From positions 142,179,052 to 142,243,051 of the forward strand of contig CM041083.1 in NCBI GenBank assembly GCA_023079485.1: DNA of 64,000 bases. The letters are read 5' to 3'. A program made the translations under genes and the position numbers. The stretch comes from Archilochus colubris. Its lineage: Eukaryota; Chordata; Aves; Apodiformes; Trochilidae. The notes beneath the pieces are model-generated. The model had not been told where the DNA came from, made no database searches, and saw only the letters and a list, made by a program, of their open reading frames with translations. Of the stretch, positions 25,380-37,110 are shown one piece after another; positions within the stretch are counted from its first letter, which is position 1; each line of letters opens with the position of its first letter.

Positions 25380-25830
25380 TCAGGAACCCCAGAAGAATGG
25401 AGAGCTGCAATAAAATTTGGCTATTTACAGAGTCTGTTCAGTGACCTGGGATAGCAGAGTAGATTCACTTGATTCACGAAAAGTTAATTTGGGATTGTAG
25501 CAACACAGACCTAGAGATTAAAAATCTAATTAATGCCAGCCAGTATGGTATCATGGAAAGCAGGTCTTGTACAACAAAACTGATAGCTTTCTTTGACAAG
25601 ATTACAGGCCTGCTTGATAAAGGGAAATCTGCTGACATAGTTTACATGGATTTCTCCAAGGCATTTGACACAGGACTGCACGATTAAAAATGTACATTGA
25701 CCTGGATTAGCAGGTGCAAGTTGGATGGATTAAAAATTGGTTCAGTGACAGGTCTTAAAGTGTGGTTGCTAATAAGAAGGCATCAATAAGCATTACTTTC
25801 AGAGCTTCTAGGGAACAGTCCTTGGTCTCA
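25380..25830 (+). mobile_element. Ancient CR1 LINE fragment (RT fingers and motif A)
   Basis: Old CR1 reverse-transcriptase remnant. The frame at 25469-25687 reads SQYGIMESRSCTTKLIAFFD and then ADIVYMDFSKAFDTGLHD, i.e. the RT 'Q.GF...RSC.T.L' region followed by motif A containing the first catalytic Asp. After 25687 the frame is lost, but DNA similarity continues through 'tggattaaaaattggttc' and 'gacaggtcttaaagtg', the segment after motif A. It does not reach the FADD box. Its AT-rich style matches old sauropsid CR1 families, not the younger copies nearby. Confidence 0.85.
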
Positions 25831-27764
25831 CAGTACATAACTATTTTCATGAGCTACATAGGCCAATAGTTCCAAGACTTTTCTTCTTGTGGCTTTCTGC
25901 TCCACTCAGATTCACATGAGCTTCCCTAGTGTAAAGAACTCAATGTCTAGCAATACTCACACTACTTACTCCTCATTCACACACACATAAATACACACTT
26001 GTTAACTGCTGTAGCCCCACTCAATCCCTAGTTTGATTTCCACCATTTTAGCTAACTGAGACAATGTTTTCTAATGATATGTCTTTGTGACAGACTAGTA
26101 AATTAATAACTAATATGGATCAGAGGGTGGACTGAAGTGCAATCCATTGATATGTGCTCTATGTGGAATGGCCACATCTAGAAATAGATATTGCATTCAG
26201 AAAACTAGCAATGAACATTTATTTATGTCTGAACACTACAAAGATTTCCAACCTTTTTCAGCTTTTTCAACTGTGATTATTGTTTCCCATCCTTTCCATA
26301 GGAACCTAGGAAGATTTTTACTCTTAGTACCTCGGAGATGACCCTTCCTCCTGGAAAAATAGCAGTTCTCTTTGTCATGGGGTTTGTGGGCTCCTGCCAA
26401 AGTGTCTGTGAAAGATAGCTAAGAAAGAAAACTCTTGTTAACAGGTATAACTTTGAGCAAGGACAGAATTTAGGTTTAACTAATGGCTTATAGAAATGGT
26501 GGGGACAAAGAGAGCGAAGAAATTATTTTTCTATCATTTTCATTCTCTTTGAAGTGTTGTTATAGATAATTTCTTCTGAACAAACTTTTAACTAGTATAC
26601 TTGAAAATACATTATGCAGACCCCATTTATATCTCCCACTTCTAACAGAGGAAAGAAATACTAGTGGCTTTCTAAGCAGGGTTATGCTGATTGCTTACAA
26701 AAGAGTTAAGGGAAGAACAGGAAAACACACACATCAAGGATTAAATAAAAAAGAATGCATTTCTGAATACAATTACCAAGATGACATTCCAAATAGAAAT
26801 TCAGTACACAGATCAAATTGACTCTGAACAATACTGTGTAGATACTCCATATGACTCCCATCACCAAAATTATCTTGAAGATACTTGTACAGTGAAGAAA
26901 AAATTACAAACTAGTCCATAAACACCCACAGCAGGTGTACTTGTTATGCCACTAGGAGGTTACAAACACGTTAGTTTGGTATAGGGATGCAATTAGGAAA
27001 CATTCTACTAGAATGGCAAAACTTTGGATGCATCAACAATTCAAGTTTTACTGCACTCTCTCCCTTTTTACAGGGCTGTTATAATGTTCACCACTTCACT
27101 TAATGAGAAAGTTCAACAACCAAAACCTTTCTAGCTGCACACAGACATGATGGTACTAGATGCTGCCTTAAGGCTGAGTAGAAAAATACAGTTGAGGAAT
27201 TATGTGCTATTCCTTTGAAATGTGAGAATATTTTGGTTTGGTTCATCCTTATGTAGAAAAGTTAAACTTGATCCTACTTCTAAATCAGAGACTATGAAAG
27301 CTACCTCTCCCTTTCTCCCCTCCTCTTCTTATCTTTGCTGATGCTTACCATTTTTAACTAACCCTTCAGAACAGCAAGCTGCACCCAGGGTGAAGGCAGC
27401 GGTCGGTGGACTGAACTCCTGAAGGATCACAGGGTACAACAGGTCAATGAGAACACCCAGCTGAGTGAGAGATGTTCTGTTTATTTCTGACAGTGATGTA
27501 ACCTTTAGGAAATACTGATGCAAAACGCAGGAACTGGTTTGGTCTTCAAATGCAAAGATATATCATTTGCAGGATTTTTTTTTCTCAGTGGAAGCAGCTG
27601 TGCTGCCTTTTGGGGCCTTTTCTAAAGTTAGTTTGTAACAGAATATTAATAATCAAGATCTGTCTAACTACAGTCATGCTTTTTTGTGGTTTTTTCTGCA
27701 AATTTTTTCCACAGTATTTTATCTCTTTATTTGATATAAAGAGATATGAATTCAACAACAATAT
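25831..27764. other. Unique interval, no gene recognised
   Basis: Contains a short CA-rich stretch near 25978-25998. No coding or RNA feature recognised. Confidence 0.45.
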
Positions 27765-28800
27765 GAATTCAATGGATGGAATCACTCATTGGATAAGGAA
27801 CTGGCTGGATAATCATAAAGAGTTGTGATCAATGGCTCAGTGTCCAAATGGAGACGTGTGAGGAGTGGTGTTCCTCATGGGTCAGTACTCAGACCAGTGC
27901 TGTTTAACACCTTTGTTGGTGGAATTGGGTATACCCTCGGCAAGTTTGCTGACAACACCAAACCGTGGTGAAGTCAAGACACTGGAGAGAAGGGATGCCA
28001 CCCAGAGGGACCTTGGCAGACTCAAGAAGTGGGCTCATTTAAACGGCATGAAGTTTAACAAGGGCAAGTGCAAAGTACTACACCTGAGTTGAGCCAGTCC
28101 CCCCCAAGAATACAGGTTGGGAGGAGAGAGGATTGAGAACCACTCTGAGGAGAAGGACTTGGGTGTGGTGGTGGACCAGAAGCTTAACATGAGCTGTCAA
28201 TGACAAACTGGGTTCTGGGTTGCATCAAAAGAAGCACAGGCAGCCAGCTGAGGGAGGTGATTTTTCTCCTCTATTCTGCTCTTGTGAGACCCCACTTGGA
28301 GTACTGTGTCCAGTTCTGGAGTCCCCAACATAAGAAGGACAAAGAGTTCCTGGAACATGTCCAAAGGAGAGCCACTAAAATGATCAGAGGACTGGAACAC
28401 CTCTCCAATGAAGCCAGGCTAAAGAAGTTGGGGTTGTTCAGCCTGGAGAGAAAGAGGCTCTGAGGTGACCTTAGAGCAACCTTCCAATACCTGAAGGGGG
28501 CTTACATGGAAGCTGGGGTAGGGCTTTTTACATAGGTGTGTAGTGAGAGGACAAGGGGAAATGGTTTCAAACTTGAAGAGGGGAGATTTAGGTTAGACAT
28601 TAGGAGGAAATTCTTTCATTTGAGGGTGGTGAGACCCTGGCACAGGTTGCCCGAGGAAGTTGTGGCTGTGCCCTCCCTGAAAGTGTTCAAGGCCAGGTTG
28701 GATGGGGCTTGGAGCAACACTGGTCTGGTGAGAGGTGTCCCTGCCCATTCAGCAGGAGTGGAACTAAATAATCTTTAAGGACTGTTCCAACCCAAACCAA
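27765..28800 (+). mobile_element. CR1 LINE, 5'-truncated (RT palm to 3'UTR)
   Basis: One-kilobase CR1 copy. It begins in the segment after RT motif A (IRNWLDNH-type, 27790-27825), then '[19 protein letters not shown]'-like sequence and the catalytic box at 27945-27956, which reads FADN, not FADD. Next come the [20 protein letters not shown] segment, a deletion of about 20 bp near 28199, and an 87-codon frame (28200-28463) with [20 protein letters not shown]. That frame ends in a TGA at 28461-28463, where the family has an Arg codon (CGA to TGA). The final frame (28536-28778) covers the C-terminus. The 3'UTR is the 'ggtgtccctgccc' type. The end runs into an A-rich tail, not octamers. Inactive. 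Confidence 0.97.
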
Positions 28801-28845
28801 AACGAAAACAAAACCAAAAACAAAACACCAAACAAAAAAAGCAGT
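28786..28845. repeat. A/C-rich tail at a CR1 3' end
   Basis: Starts in the terminal 'caacccaaacc' of the CR1 copy and continues as irregular CAAAA/CCAAA units. Looks like an expansion of the element's own terminal ccaaacc motif. Confidence 0.8.
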
Positions 28846-29684
28846 AATTGATCTTAACTTTCTTTTAACTTTTTCTTTGTAACCATTGGAAATGGGGAGA
28901 GATTTTTGGTAGCTGTATATAAAATAAACACAACTTGAATGGACTCTACAACTCCAAATCCTAAAATCTGACACAGAGCACTCTTCCTTTATGTACCTCT
29001 ACAATATCAGGGAAAGAAAACAGATAATGTTGAACAAGAATGAAAGCCATTGCTTGCACATGCAAGTTTAAGCAACTTAACCTGTAGAAACAGAGGAATC
29101 TTAGGATGCCTTGTTCAATTCCATACTTCTTGACTACAATCTACTAGCAAAAAGGTATAAATTTTACTCTGTGCCTCTCTGTCCCAAGAGTTTACACTGG
29201 ATGCTTGAATTTTTGGATGGCTACAGTTAGCTGATGTGAATCTTCTCCATAGTTAGGGTTGATAGTGACATTGTCCATGAGCACATACCCACAGACAACC
29301 ATTGTTGTAAGCCTTTAGATCAACCTTTAACAGTAGTCTCGCATGAAATTAACAAAATTTTAATTCCCATCGACTATTTTTCCTTTTGGCATTTTGTCTG
29401 GACTTCATTCATATATGCAGGTTTTGAGCCTAGCAAAGTTCACAATGGGTTTTTTTAGCCTTTTGTTGTCCTTCAGTCCTCTGTTCTCCTGTTCCTGTTT
29501 TCTGGGACTCTGGACTATCAACTTGCATCTACCTTCTGCCAGATAAATTGCAGCAAGTAGACCTCATGCAGGTTCTTAGGAAAACAGCAGTTATTATTTA
29601 TTAGTTTATAAAAGGGATACTCAAAAATTATTCAGTATCATTAAGCTGTGACATTGCTAACATATGTAATGAGTAGCCCACTAT
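28846..29684. other. Unique interval, no gene recognised
   Basis: No repeat or coding feature recognised between the CR1 copy and the TTCC array. Confidence 0.45.
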
Positions 29685-30194
29685 CCCTCCCTTCCTTCCT
29701 TCCTTCCTTCCTTCCTTCCTTCCTTCCTTCCTTCCTTCCTTCCTTCCTTCCTTCCTTCCTTCCTTCCTTCCTTCCTTCCTTCCTTCCTTCCTTCCTTCCT
29801 TCCTTCCTTCCTTCCTTCCTTCCTTCCTTCCTTCCTTCCTTCCTTCCTTCCTTCCTTCTTCTTCCTTCCTTCCTTCCTTCCTTCCTTCTTCCTTCCTTCC
29901 TTCCTTCCTTCTCCTTCCTTCCTTCCTTCCCTTCCCTTCCTTCCTTCCTTCCTTCCTTCCTTCTTCTTCCTTCCTTCCTTTTCTTCCTTCCTTCCTTCCT
30001 TCCTTCCTTCCTTCCTTCCTTCCTTCCTTCCTTCCTTCCTTCCTTCCCTCCTTCCCTCCTTCCCTCCTTCCCTCCTTCCTCCTTCCCTCCTTCCCTCCTT
30101 CCTCCTTCCCTCCTTCCCTCCTTCCTTCCCTCCCTCCTTCCTTCCTTCCTTCCTTCCTTCCTTCCTTCCTTCCTTCCTTCCTTCCTTTCTTTTC
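29685..30194. repeat. (TTCC)n microsatellite, 510 bp pure pyrimidine
   Basis: Every base on the + strand from about 29685 to 30194 is C or T. The left third (about 29690-29857) is an almost perfect tetranucleotide TTCC run of around 42 units. The centre has single-base interruptions (TTCTTCC). The part at 30041-30135 changes to a CCTCCTTCC-type higher-order pattern before returning to TTCC. Long frames on both strands (up to 227 codons of Lys-Glu-Gly-Arg, or Leu-Pro-Ser-Phe in the other sense) are translations of this repeat, not genes. Such mirror-like homopurine/homopyrimidine DNA can form triplex (H-DNA) structures. Confidence 0.99.
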
Positions 30195-31459
30195 AAGTGT
30201 ATATGAAATAGGTATTTGTTCCTCCTTTCCACTCATAGAGGCAAATTCTGTGCTAAGTATTAGTTTAACTTTGCTATAAAATTCAGTGTAGCCAAGATTT
30301 TGGTTACACACTAATACATATTGTGCTTGCCATTACAGTAGATAGGATGTGTAAGTATGAAAGAAAAATGAATTTGGTCTCATTGGGCAAAATAATAGGG
30401 TTTCATCTGAAAGTTCAGATCTGTCAACTCCAAAACATGGTACAAAAATATTTGTCTAACTTACATGAAATGTTAATAAAATAGGTTCCTGTTAGAAATC
30501 TTCATTATTTCTGGCAACCTAAGTTATAGTGTGCAGAAGTTGTTGCCATATATATGTAAACAAAGAAGATGGTTGTTTTGTTGTTATAAGAAAGGGATAA
30601 ATTATATCCAATTAGCCAATTGCATACCTAAGTAGGATAATAGATTTGTATATGACATTGCAAAAAACATGAGAAGATTTTTTAAAAAATCACTTCTAAA
30701 ATTACTGGTGCTCAGGATAAAATGGACAAAAAATGTTTGCCGAGTTGTATCAGTCAAGCAGAATTGTCTTCAAGCAGAATTGTCTTCACTCAGGTTAATA
30801 AGCATTTTTTAGATGGAAAATTTGCTAGCCAAATTCTTTTATCTTGCTGTTGAAATAAAAAGTAATTTTCCTGAAGAAAGTGGAGTCACAGAGTGGAAAA
30901 TGGGAATGGAAGCAATCTGACTCTGCATAACATCCCGAAAATTGAAATGTGTGATGGCATGTCATTACACTTTGAAAGGAAGAGCTTATACAGTGCACTG
31001 TATTTGCTCAGTAACACTTTCCATACACCTTTAGTCATAAACAGTGCTTGGGAAAAACAAATCAGTGTGCCTTGATAACAGAACACAAGGCATAAAGGCA
31101 GCTCTCTGATCATAGCTAGTCATTTAGACAAAGACGGTTATTCTGCAGATATTTCCTAAACTGTGCTATGGTTTGATCATTGGATATATCTCCTAATCCT
31201 AACAGCTATTAACATGATCATCAACTTTTTTGGGGGGTACTCAGCAGCAAAAGAGAATGAATGACCATTGGTACCATGTTTGGTCAAATGGATGCATCTC
31301 TGGTACCAAGACATTAAAGTCAGAACCACTGGATAGGGTGATCTCTACTCCATCAATGAGGATCAAGAAAAATGTGGAGCAAGTCTGGGTTTTGTTTGGT
31401 GATTGGTGCATTTTATTTTAATTACATGATACCCTATGTCCACCAACATGCTGATATTA
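30195..31459. other. Unique interval with a 16-bp duplication
   Basis: AT-rich; only the tandem duplication at 30754 stands out. Short frames on both strands at 30886-31113 have no recognisable similarity. Confidence 0.45.
30754..30785. repeat. 16-bp perfect tandem duplication
   Basis: Unit tcaagcagaattgtct occurs twice head to tail without change. Confidence 0.95.
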
Positions 31460-32340
31460 GTGAATGGATCCAAGTTGTGCCACTTCATCTGCATGAGGAT
31501 AGGGAGGCTCTACAGTGAGACTTGGATAGACTGTATGGATGGGTCAATGTCAACACTATGAGCTTCAACAAAGCCAAGTGCCAGGTCCTGCACTTGGGCC
31601 ACAACAACCCCATGGGGAGCTACAGGCTTGGGGAACTGTGGCTGGGAAGCTGCCAGGCAGAAAAAGACCTGGAGGATCTAATTGACAAGCAGCTGAATAT
31701 GAGCCAGCAGTGTGCCTGGGTGGCTAAGGAAGCCAATGGCATCCTGGCTTGTATTAGAAATAGTGTGACCAGCAGAAGTATGGAGGTGATCATCCCCCTA
31801 TAGTCAGCACTGGTTAGGCCACACCTTGAGTATAGTGTCCAGTGTTGGGCACCTCAATATAAGAGAGATATCGAGGTGCTGGAGCATGTGCAGAGGAGGA
31901 CAACAAAGATGGTGAAGGGCCTGAAGAATAAATCTTAGGAAGAACAATTGAGGGAGTTGGGACTGTTTAGTATGAGGAAGAGGAGGCTGATGGGAGACCT
32001 CATCGCTCTCTATAACTACCTGAAAGGAGGGCATAGAAAGGTTGGTGCAGCTCTCTTCTCACAGCTAGTTAGTGATAGAACCAGAGGGAATGGATTCAAG
32101 CTGCAATAGGGTAGGTTTAGACTGTACATTAGGAAAAAAATTTTCACAGAAAGAGTGGTCAGACATTGGAATAGGCTGCCCAGGGAGACAGTTAAGTCAC
32201 CACTCCTGGATTTGTTTAAGGGTCGTTTAGATGTGGTATTGGGGGATATGGTTTAGGGGAGAACTTTGTAGAGTAGGGATGATGGTTGGAATCAATGATT
32301 CCAAGGGTCTTTTCCAACTTGAAAGATTCTATTATTCTAA
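31460..32340 (+). mobile_element. CR1 LINE, 5'-truncated (thumb to 3'UTR), third 3' subtype
   Basis: CR1 copy starting just after the catalytic box. A frame at 31522-31803 reads [20 protein letters not shown], then [20 protein letters not shown] and ACIRNSVTSR, and is closed by a TAG at 31801-31803. Later coding segments ([20 protein letters not shown] type, '[12 protein letters not shown]' type) are interrupted by further stops near 31936 and 32106. The 3' end differs from the others: 'gatggttggaatcaatgatt' then 'ccaagggtcttttccaactt' and a degraded octamer tail (gattctattattct). At least three CR1 subtypes have therefore inserted here. Inactive. Confidence 0.96.
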
Positions 32341-33245
32341 ATTACTAGGCATCCAACTTGAAGGGAGTATTTAAAAAATCAGGCTCCTGGTCTTCCTATC
32401 GAAATATGGACAACAGTGAAATAAGACCGGAATAGAGCAGAGTTGGACTTGTCCATATAGTGACAAAAACCATTGTTGGGTTGTGCTCAGAACTTTGTAG
32501 CTGCAGGTATTTATTTGCCTTGCTTCTGACCCCTTGAACAAATATTGATTTGTGACTTTATTTTAATCACAGAAGTTCCTACTAACTCAGATCTCAGTCA
32601 CAGAGGTGAAATTCCCTGGCACTGATATGGCAGGGTAACACTTTTGCTGACCACCTCTTGCCTCTCCTGCCACCCCAACCTTGAGCTCACCTCAGATAAT
32701 TATGCTGCACATGAATAATTTTTTAATGTTTGGTTTAATACACACAGATCCTTTAAACAATTAAAAAAAAATCAGCAAACATCATCACAATCTGTAAATC
32801 TCTTTCTTAACTTAGAAAAGCGTTTCTTAATGGCACAGGGGGAGAACACGACAGTAAGCTTGACAACATAATTAGAAGATTGTTACAAGGAAAGGGAAAA
32901 GCATTCTTTATACAGCTCTTACTACTTTCAATAAGATTATTCTCCCTGAATAGCTAATCATCTTTTCTAGCTTCTCAAATCCATGTGCTTTAAGCTGCTC
33001 TCACAGTTCTTCTTAGTTGCTAAATGGCAAACAGTGACACCTCCAAAAGGGAAATTTAAAGTGTTAACCAAATGTGAGCAAACAGCATGATGGAGACTGC
33101 AGATAAAGAGATCTTTGGCAGATTAGCAGCAATTTAAGAAGATCACACTGTTACACCTGGGTTGACAAGAGCTGACAGGGTTTGTTGATCTCTGCTCCTA
33201 TCTCCAATTTGAGTGTCATGTTTCAACAGAAATGAGAGGAATACC

Positions 33246-33247
33246 AA

Positions 33248-33279
<32 letters not shown>

Positions 33280-33289
33280 AAGAAAAAAA
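33246..33289. repeat. Poly(A)-rich tract
   Basis: Twenty-one A, then two further A-runs separated by single G. No poly(A) signal directly upstream. Confidence 0.95.
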
Positions 33290-33626
33290 TCCTTCCAGTA
33301 CTGAGCATTGGCTCCACAGCAAGTGTTTATGGCAGCTGAAACAAAGACAAGCTAAAGAAGTAGATGAAAGGATTAAAATAAAACTGTTCATCTCAAAGTG
33401 CACAATCCTTCCTCCTAATGCTAAGTGTCCCATTCTTTCCCTTGACAGAACCTGGTCCCAGCCACTCACTACCCACTTTGATGTATGGAGGTTTTTTATG
33501 CTGGCAAAATCTTGCAAAATATGCAAGATTGAATTAGAACTAGGAAGGAGTGGAATGAAAAAAAAACAAAAAACAGTAGCAACAGCAAGGACTGGTTTTG
33601 CATTGCTAATGATAGAGCTTGTTAGG

Positions 33627-33743
33627 AGACAGGGTGTTTGTTTTTTGGTTTTGGGGATTTTGTGGTTTTTTTTTATTTTGTTTTGTTTGTGGTTTTATTT
33701 TACTTTGTGGGTTTTTTGATTGTTTTTCTTTTTTTTTTTTTTG
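33627..33743. repeat. G/T-rich low-complexity tract
   Basis: Irregular GTTTT and GGTTTT runs ending in a 14-bp T-run. Phe-rich frames across it are not genes. Confidence 0.85.
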
Positions 33744-36354
33744 TAAATCAATTACTTGGTATTTATGTACTGAGACTTTGGTGCTCTTTGCTTGCTATCT
33801 CTGTCAATACAGAAGCTCTCTTCAGCAGAACTTTCTCACCCTCCTCCACTTTAGAAACATTTTTTGATAAGAATCCTTATACATGTCCCATTCAAAAGAA
33901 AATAAATTATGACTCCTCTCAGGTAGAGAAAGAGAAGCACCTGAGACTCCTCAAACATCACTGACCTCAGCAGCCACATAAAATAAATAAAGAAGTGAGT
34001 AAAAAACCAAAACTTATCTGGACATTTATAGAGAAATCTAGCTGGGAAATGACTAAATCTAAATTCCACTGGGGCTCACAAGCACCATTCCAGCAATCTT
34101 AAAGTGGTCTCAAAGTGCATAGATATATAATTTAGCATTGTGGAGGATCAGATACATCTAAAAATCAAGTAGCAGTCTCCACGCACACTTTGCGTCAAGC
34201 ACAAAACCAAGAAATGCACCAAAGTTATCTAGATAGGGATGAGGTGAACTCCTAAAACTTCTTGGGGTAGCTGCCATCTGGTGCAGAAAAAAACTTGAGT
34301 CTACCTTTGCTTTTCAAGGGTGAAATTAATCTTTGAGCATAATCTGTTTTAAGTGCAGCTACTGCTGATCAGCACATTTTTACTTATTCCCATCACACTC
34401 TGTCTCCCTTCTGCCCCTTGCCAGGGCTGTGCAGCTGTGTAGTGGCCCAGCCATGAAGTGTTGATTAGTTTTTCAGTAGGTCAGTAAGGTGATCCAGGTC
34501 ACCACATGGTCACTCAAAGCACCAGGGACCTTGGAAGTGGAAGGAAGGGAAAAGAGAGCGATGCCACCTTTTCTGCAGTTAGATCACAGTCAGCATGATG
34601 TGAAATTGCATCATTAAAGGGCAGCTTCGTGGTCAGGTGAAACCAGTCTAAACCTGAGCTTCTACTAGAGGAGGTGGCTGCACTTCCTTCCAAACTTCAC
34701 TGCACGGTCACACATCCTCACTTGTGTGTGTGCCAATGGCCTGTTGTGGCAGTGGCATGGACTTCAGCATGAAGCCTCTCTGATCCAAAACCCAATTTTT
34801 TTTCCAAATTAACTTTAATGTGTGTCATACTTCCACATGCAGCAGCGTGACTGCTTGCATCAACAGGAGGACAAAGGTGGTATAAAGCATATAAAAGTCC
34901 ATTTCATGAACAGTGTGAAGAAGAGCTGCTTCTTCAGTGGCAATTATACCTGTAGTTGATCACTAAACTTGGGTAACTTTCTCTGTTATTCCAGGTGTTA
35001 CTTAATCTGGGCCCATTGCAAGACAATAGCTGAAGAAGTCAGTAACTCTGTTAAAACAGACCAAATTCCAACTTCACTCTGCTCATGTAGATTAAAAAAA
35101 AAAAAAGATTTTTTTTATAGCTCAAACCTTTGGTCAGTGCTACTGGTGTCAGCAAGTGGAGGCTCAGGCCCTTATTTGCCAGCATGATCTTTAAAGAAAA
35201 GGTTTTTAATGCAAAATTTTTTGGGTTTTTTTTCTACTTAGTATCTCTACAAAGACAATACAGACAGTACTTTTCCTTGGTGTGGGAACAGACAATGTGA
35301 AATTTAGTCATCCCATCTAAATGGAGAATTAACCAGTGATCAGAGGAATGGAAAACTGATGGAGAGCTGGCACTGTCAGTCATCTTCAGCAGGACTTTAA
35401 GGCCTAATTTCCCTAAGAGAGAATGCACTTTCCAAATTGCAGTGCAATTTTCAAAAAGTGGGAGCTGAATATTTAAATGCTCTCTTCCTCCGCACCACTG
35501 TTAAGCACCCAGCTGTGCTTTCACCTAAAGTCAATTTGGAAATAGCAATAAAAAACATGCTGCATGTAGTTTACACATATAATGGCATCCCTAGTAATGC
35601 ACAAATCCTTCTAACTACACTAACAGTCCCGGATTTTTGATACACAATGTAGAACCCAATTAATGCCACATATTAGAAATATTAACATCCCAGGCCTTGT
35701 TCTGACGGTGGATCTTCATGATTGTACCAAATCAGCTAAAGGAATTAGACACAAAATATCACTACATTCAATTCAAAATAGTCGTAATTTTTTTTTAATT
35801 AGTATGAGCTTTACTCAAACGTGCTCTTCCTCCCTTCTGACATCTTGGAAAAAAACCTGGGAAGCAGGAAGTCAAGGTACCAAGTTTACATGGGCAGCAG
35901 CATTTTGCTTAGCTAGAGGTTGGAGAGTGAGTCTGAAGAGGAGACTTTGAGCTGACTGGGACTGTTTTGGGAGATATTCACAAAAGTGGTATTTCTGACC
36001 CTCACCTCACAGTGAACTCAGGCTGCAGGACTCAGGATTGTTTCATTTAAAATGAAACATATCAAAACCAACAGATGCCAGCATCAGTGTTTGCTAAACT
36101 GTGAAATGAGATATTGCAAGTCACCATAAGTAATGTCTTAGAGGTATAGGGTCGAGGAAAAAATACTTTATTCTAAAAATTTTCTAACTCCGTGCAAATC
36201 GTTTTTAGCTGTCACATAAAACAGAGAACTGCACAAGCTGCAGAGCATATTTTACCTCTCTCCTTTTAGTTGTCCTTAGTCCTATTTATAGTGACACCAC
36301 TATTATGCTTGTATTTTCAAAATATATTAGGGGTTTTTTTAGGAAAAGCATAAG

Positions 36355-37110
36355 GCTCCTCAGTTCAAGAACTGCAGGATACCCTCTCTCTGGTAGGGCA
36401 GGAGTGGTGGTGGCTGTGATGCTTTCACACCTGCCCACCACACTGACTGCCATGGGAGACCCCAAGAGGAGGTGACTGCTCCCGCAGCAGCCGTGACTCT
36501 GTGTGCAGCCCGGGCTGGAGCAGTTCCTGAGGGACTGCACCTGTGGGAGGGACTCATGTCGGAGGGGTTCCTGAAGGACTCTCTGCCGGGAGAGGGACCC
36601 CACGTTGGAGCAGGGGAAGAATGTGAGGAGTCCTCCCCCTGAGGAGGAAAGCGGCAGAAACAGCGTGCGGGGAACTGACCCTAAACCCCCCCTGCCCCTG
36701 CCCTGTGCCCTGAGGTGGAGGCGGCAGTGAAGGGATCCGGGATGGGAAGAAGGGAAGGGCGGGGGGGAAGGTGTTCTAGGATCTGTTCCATGTTTTCTTT
36801 TTCTCCTCTTCTAACAAATTAAATAACTTTTTCTTTTCTCTCCAAGTTCGTCTCTTGACGCAGCATAACTTGGGGAGTGAAAAATCTCCCTATCTTTGTC
36901 TCAATTCCCAAGCCCTTAGGTGGGTTTCCTCCTCCCTGCCCCAGGATGTCGGGGTGGGGGGGAATGAGCGGTGTTTGGTGCGACAGCCACTGCAGCACCA
37001 TTTGCCCCTGTTCCTGGCGGAGGTCTGAGGCAATCCTGTCAGCTCAGCCTGGCTTTGCTGAGCTGTGGAGCAGCGTCTTGCTCTCCCCGGTATTCCCCCT
37101 TTCGTGATCG
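36355..37110 (+). mobile_element. Endogenous retroelement LTR remnant, GC-rich
   Basis: GC-rich block standing out sharply from AT-rich flanks, with about twenty CpG in 750 bp. It resembles a bird ERV LTR that I recognise by its order of segments: 'cagcccgggctggagcag', 'ctgagggactgcacc', 'gttggagcaggggaagaa', 'gaggagtcctccccctgagg', 'gggaagaagggaaggg', then a weak poly(A)-signal region at 36813-36827 (aacaaattaaataac where an AATAAA would be expected), and 'gtgaaaaatctccctatctt'. The + orientation follows from the poly(A) region lying towards the right. LTR similarity is clear to about 37000; the last 110 bp may be LTR or adjoining sequence. The 5' end is indistinct, and no target duplication or internal gag/pol sequence was found. 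Antisense frames here (e.g. 36286-36603) are not genes. Confidence 0.78.

Larger units (their letters stand above)
32341..36354. other. Unique interval with homopolymer tracts
   Basis: About 4 kb without a gene. Holds a poly(A)-rich tract at 33246-33289, a G/T-rich tract at 33627-33743 and A/T runs near 35094-35117. Frames of 108-168 codons around 33213-33964 run through these tracts and read as Lys- or Phe-rich strings, so they are artefacts. Nothing else recognised. Confidence 0.45.

Noticed and set aside
29628..30311. 227-codon Lys-Glu-Gly-Arg-rich frame and its partners
   Set aside because: Direct translation of the TTCC microsatellite; no non-repeat coding sequence supports it.
33213..33964. 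Frames up to 168 codons, Lys- or Phe-rich at their ends
   Set aside because: They run through poly(A) and G/T-rich tracts; the unique parts resemble nothing known.
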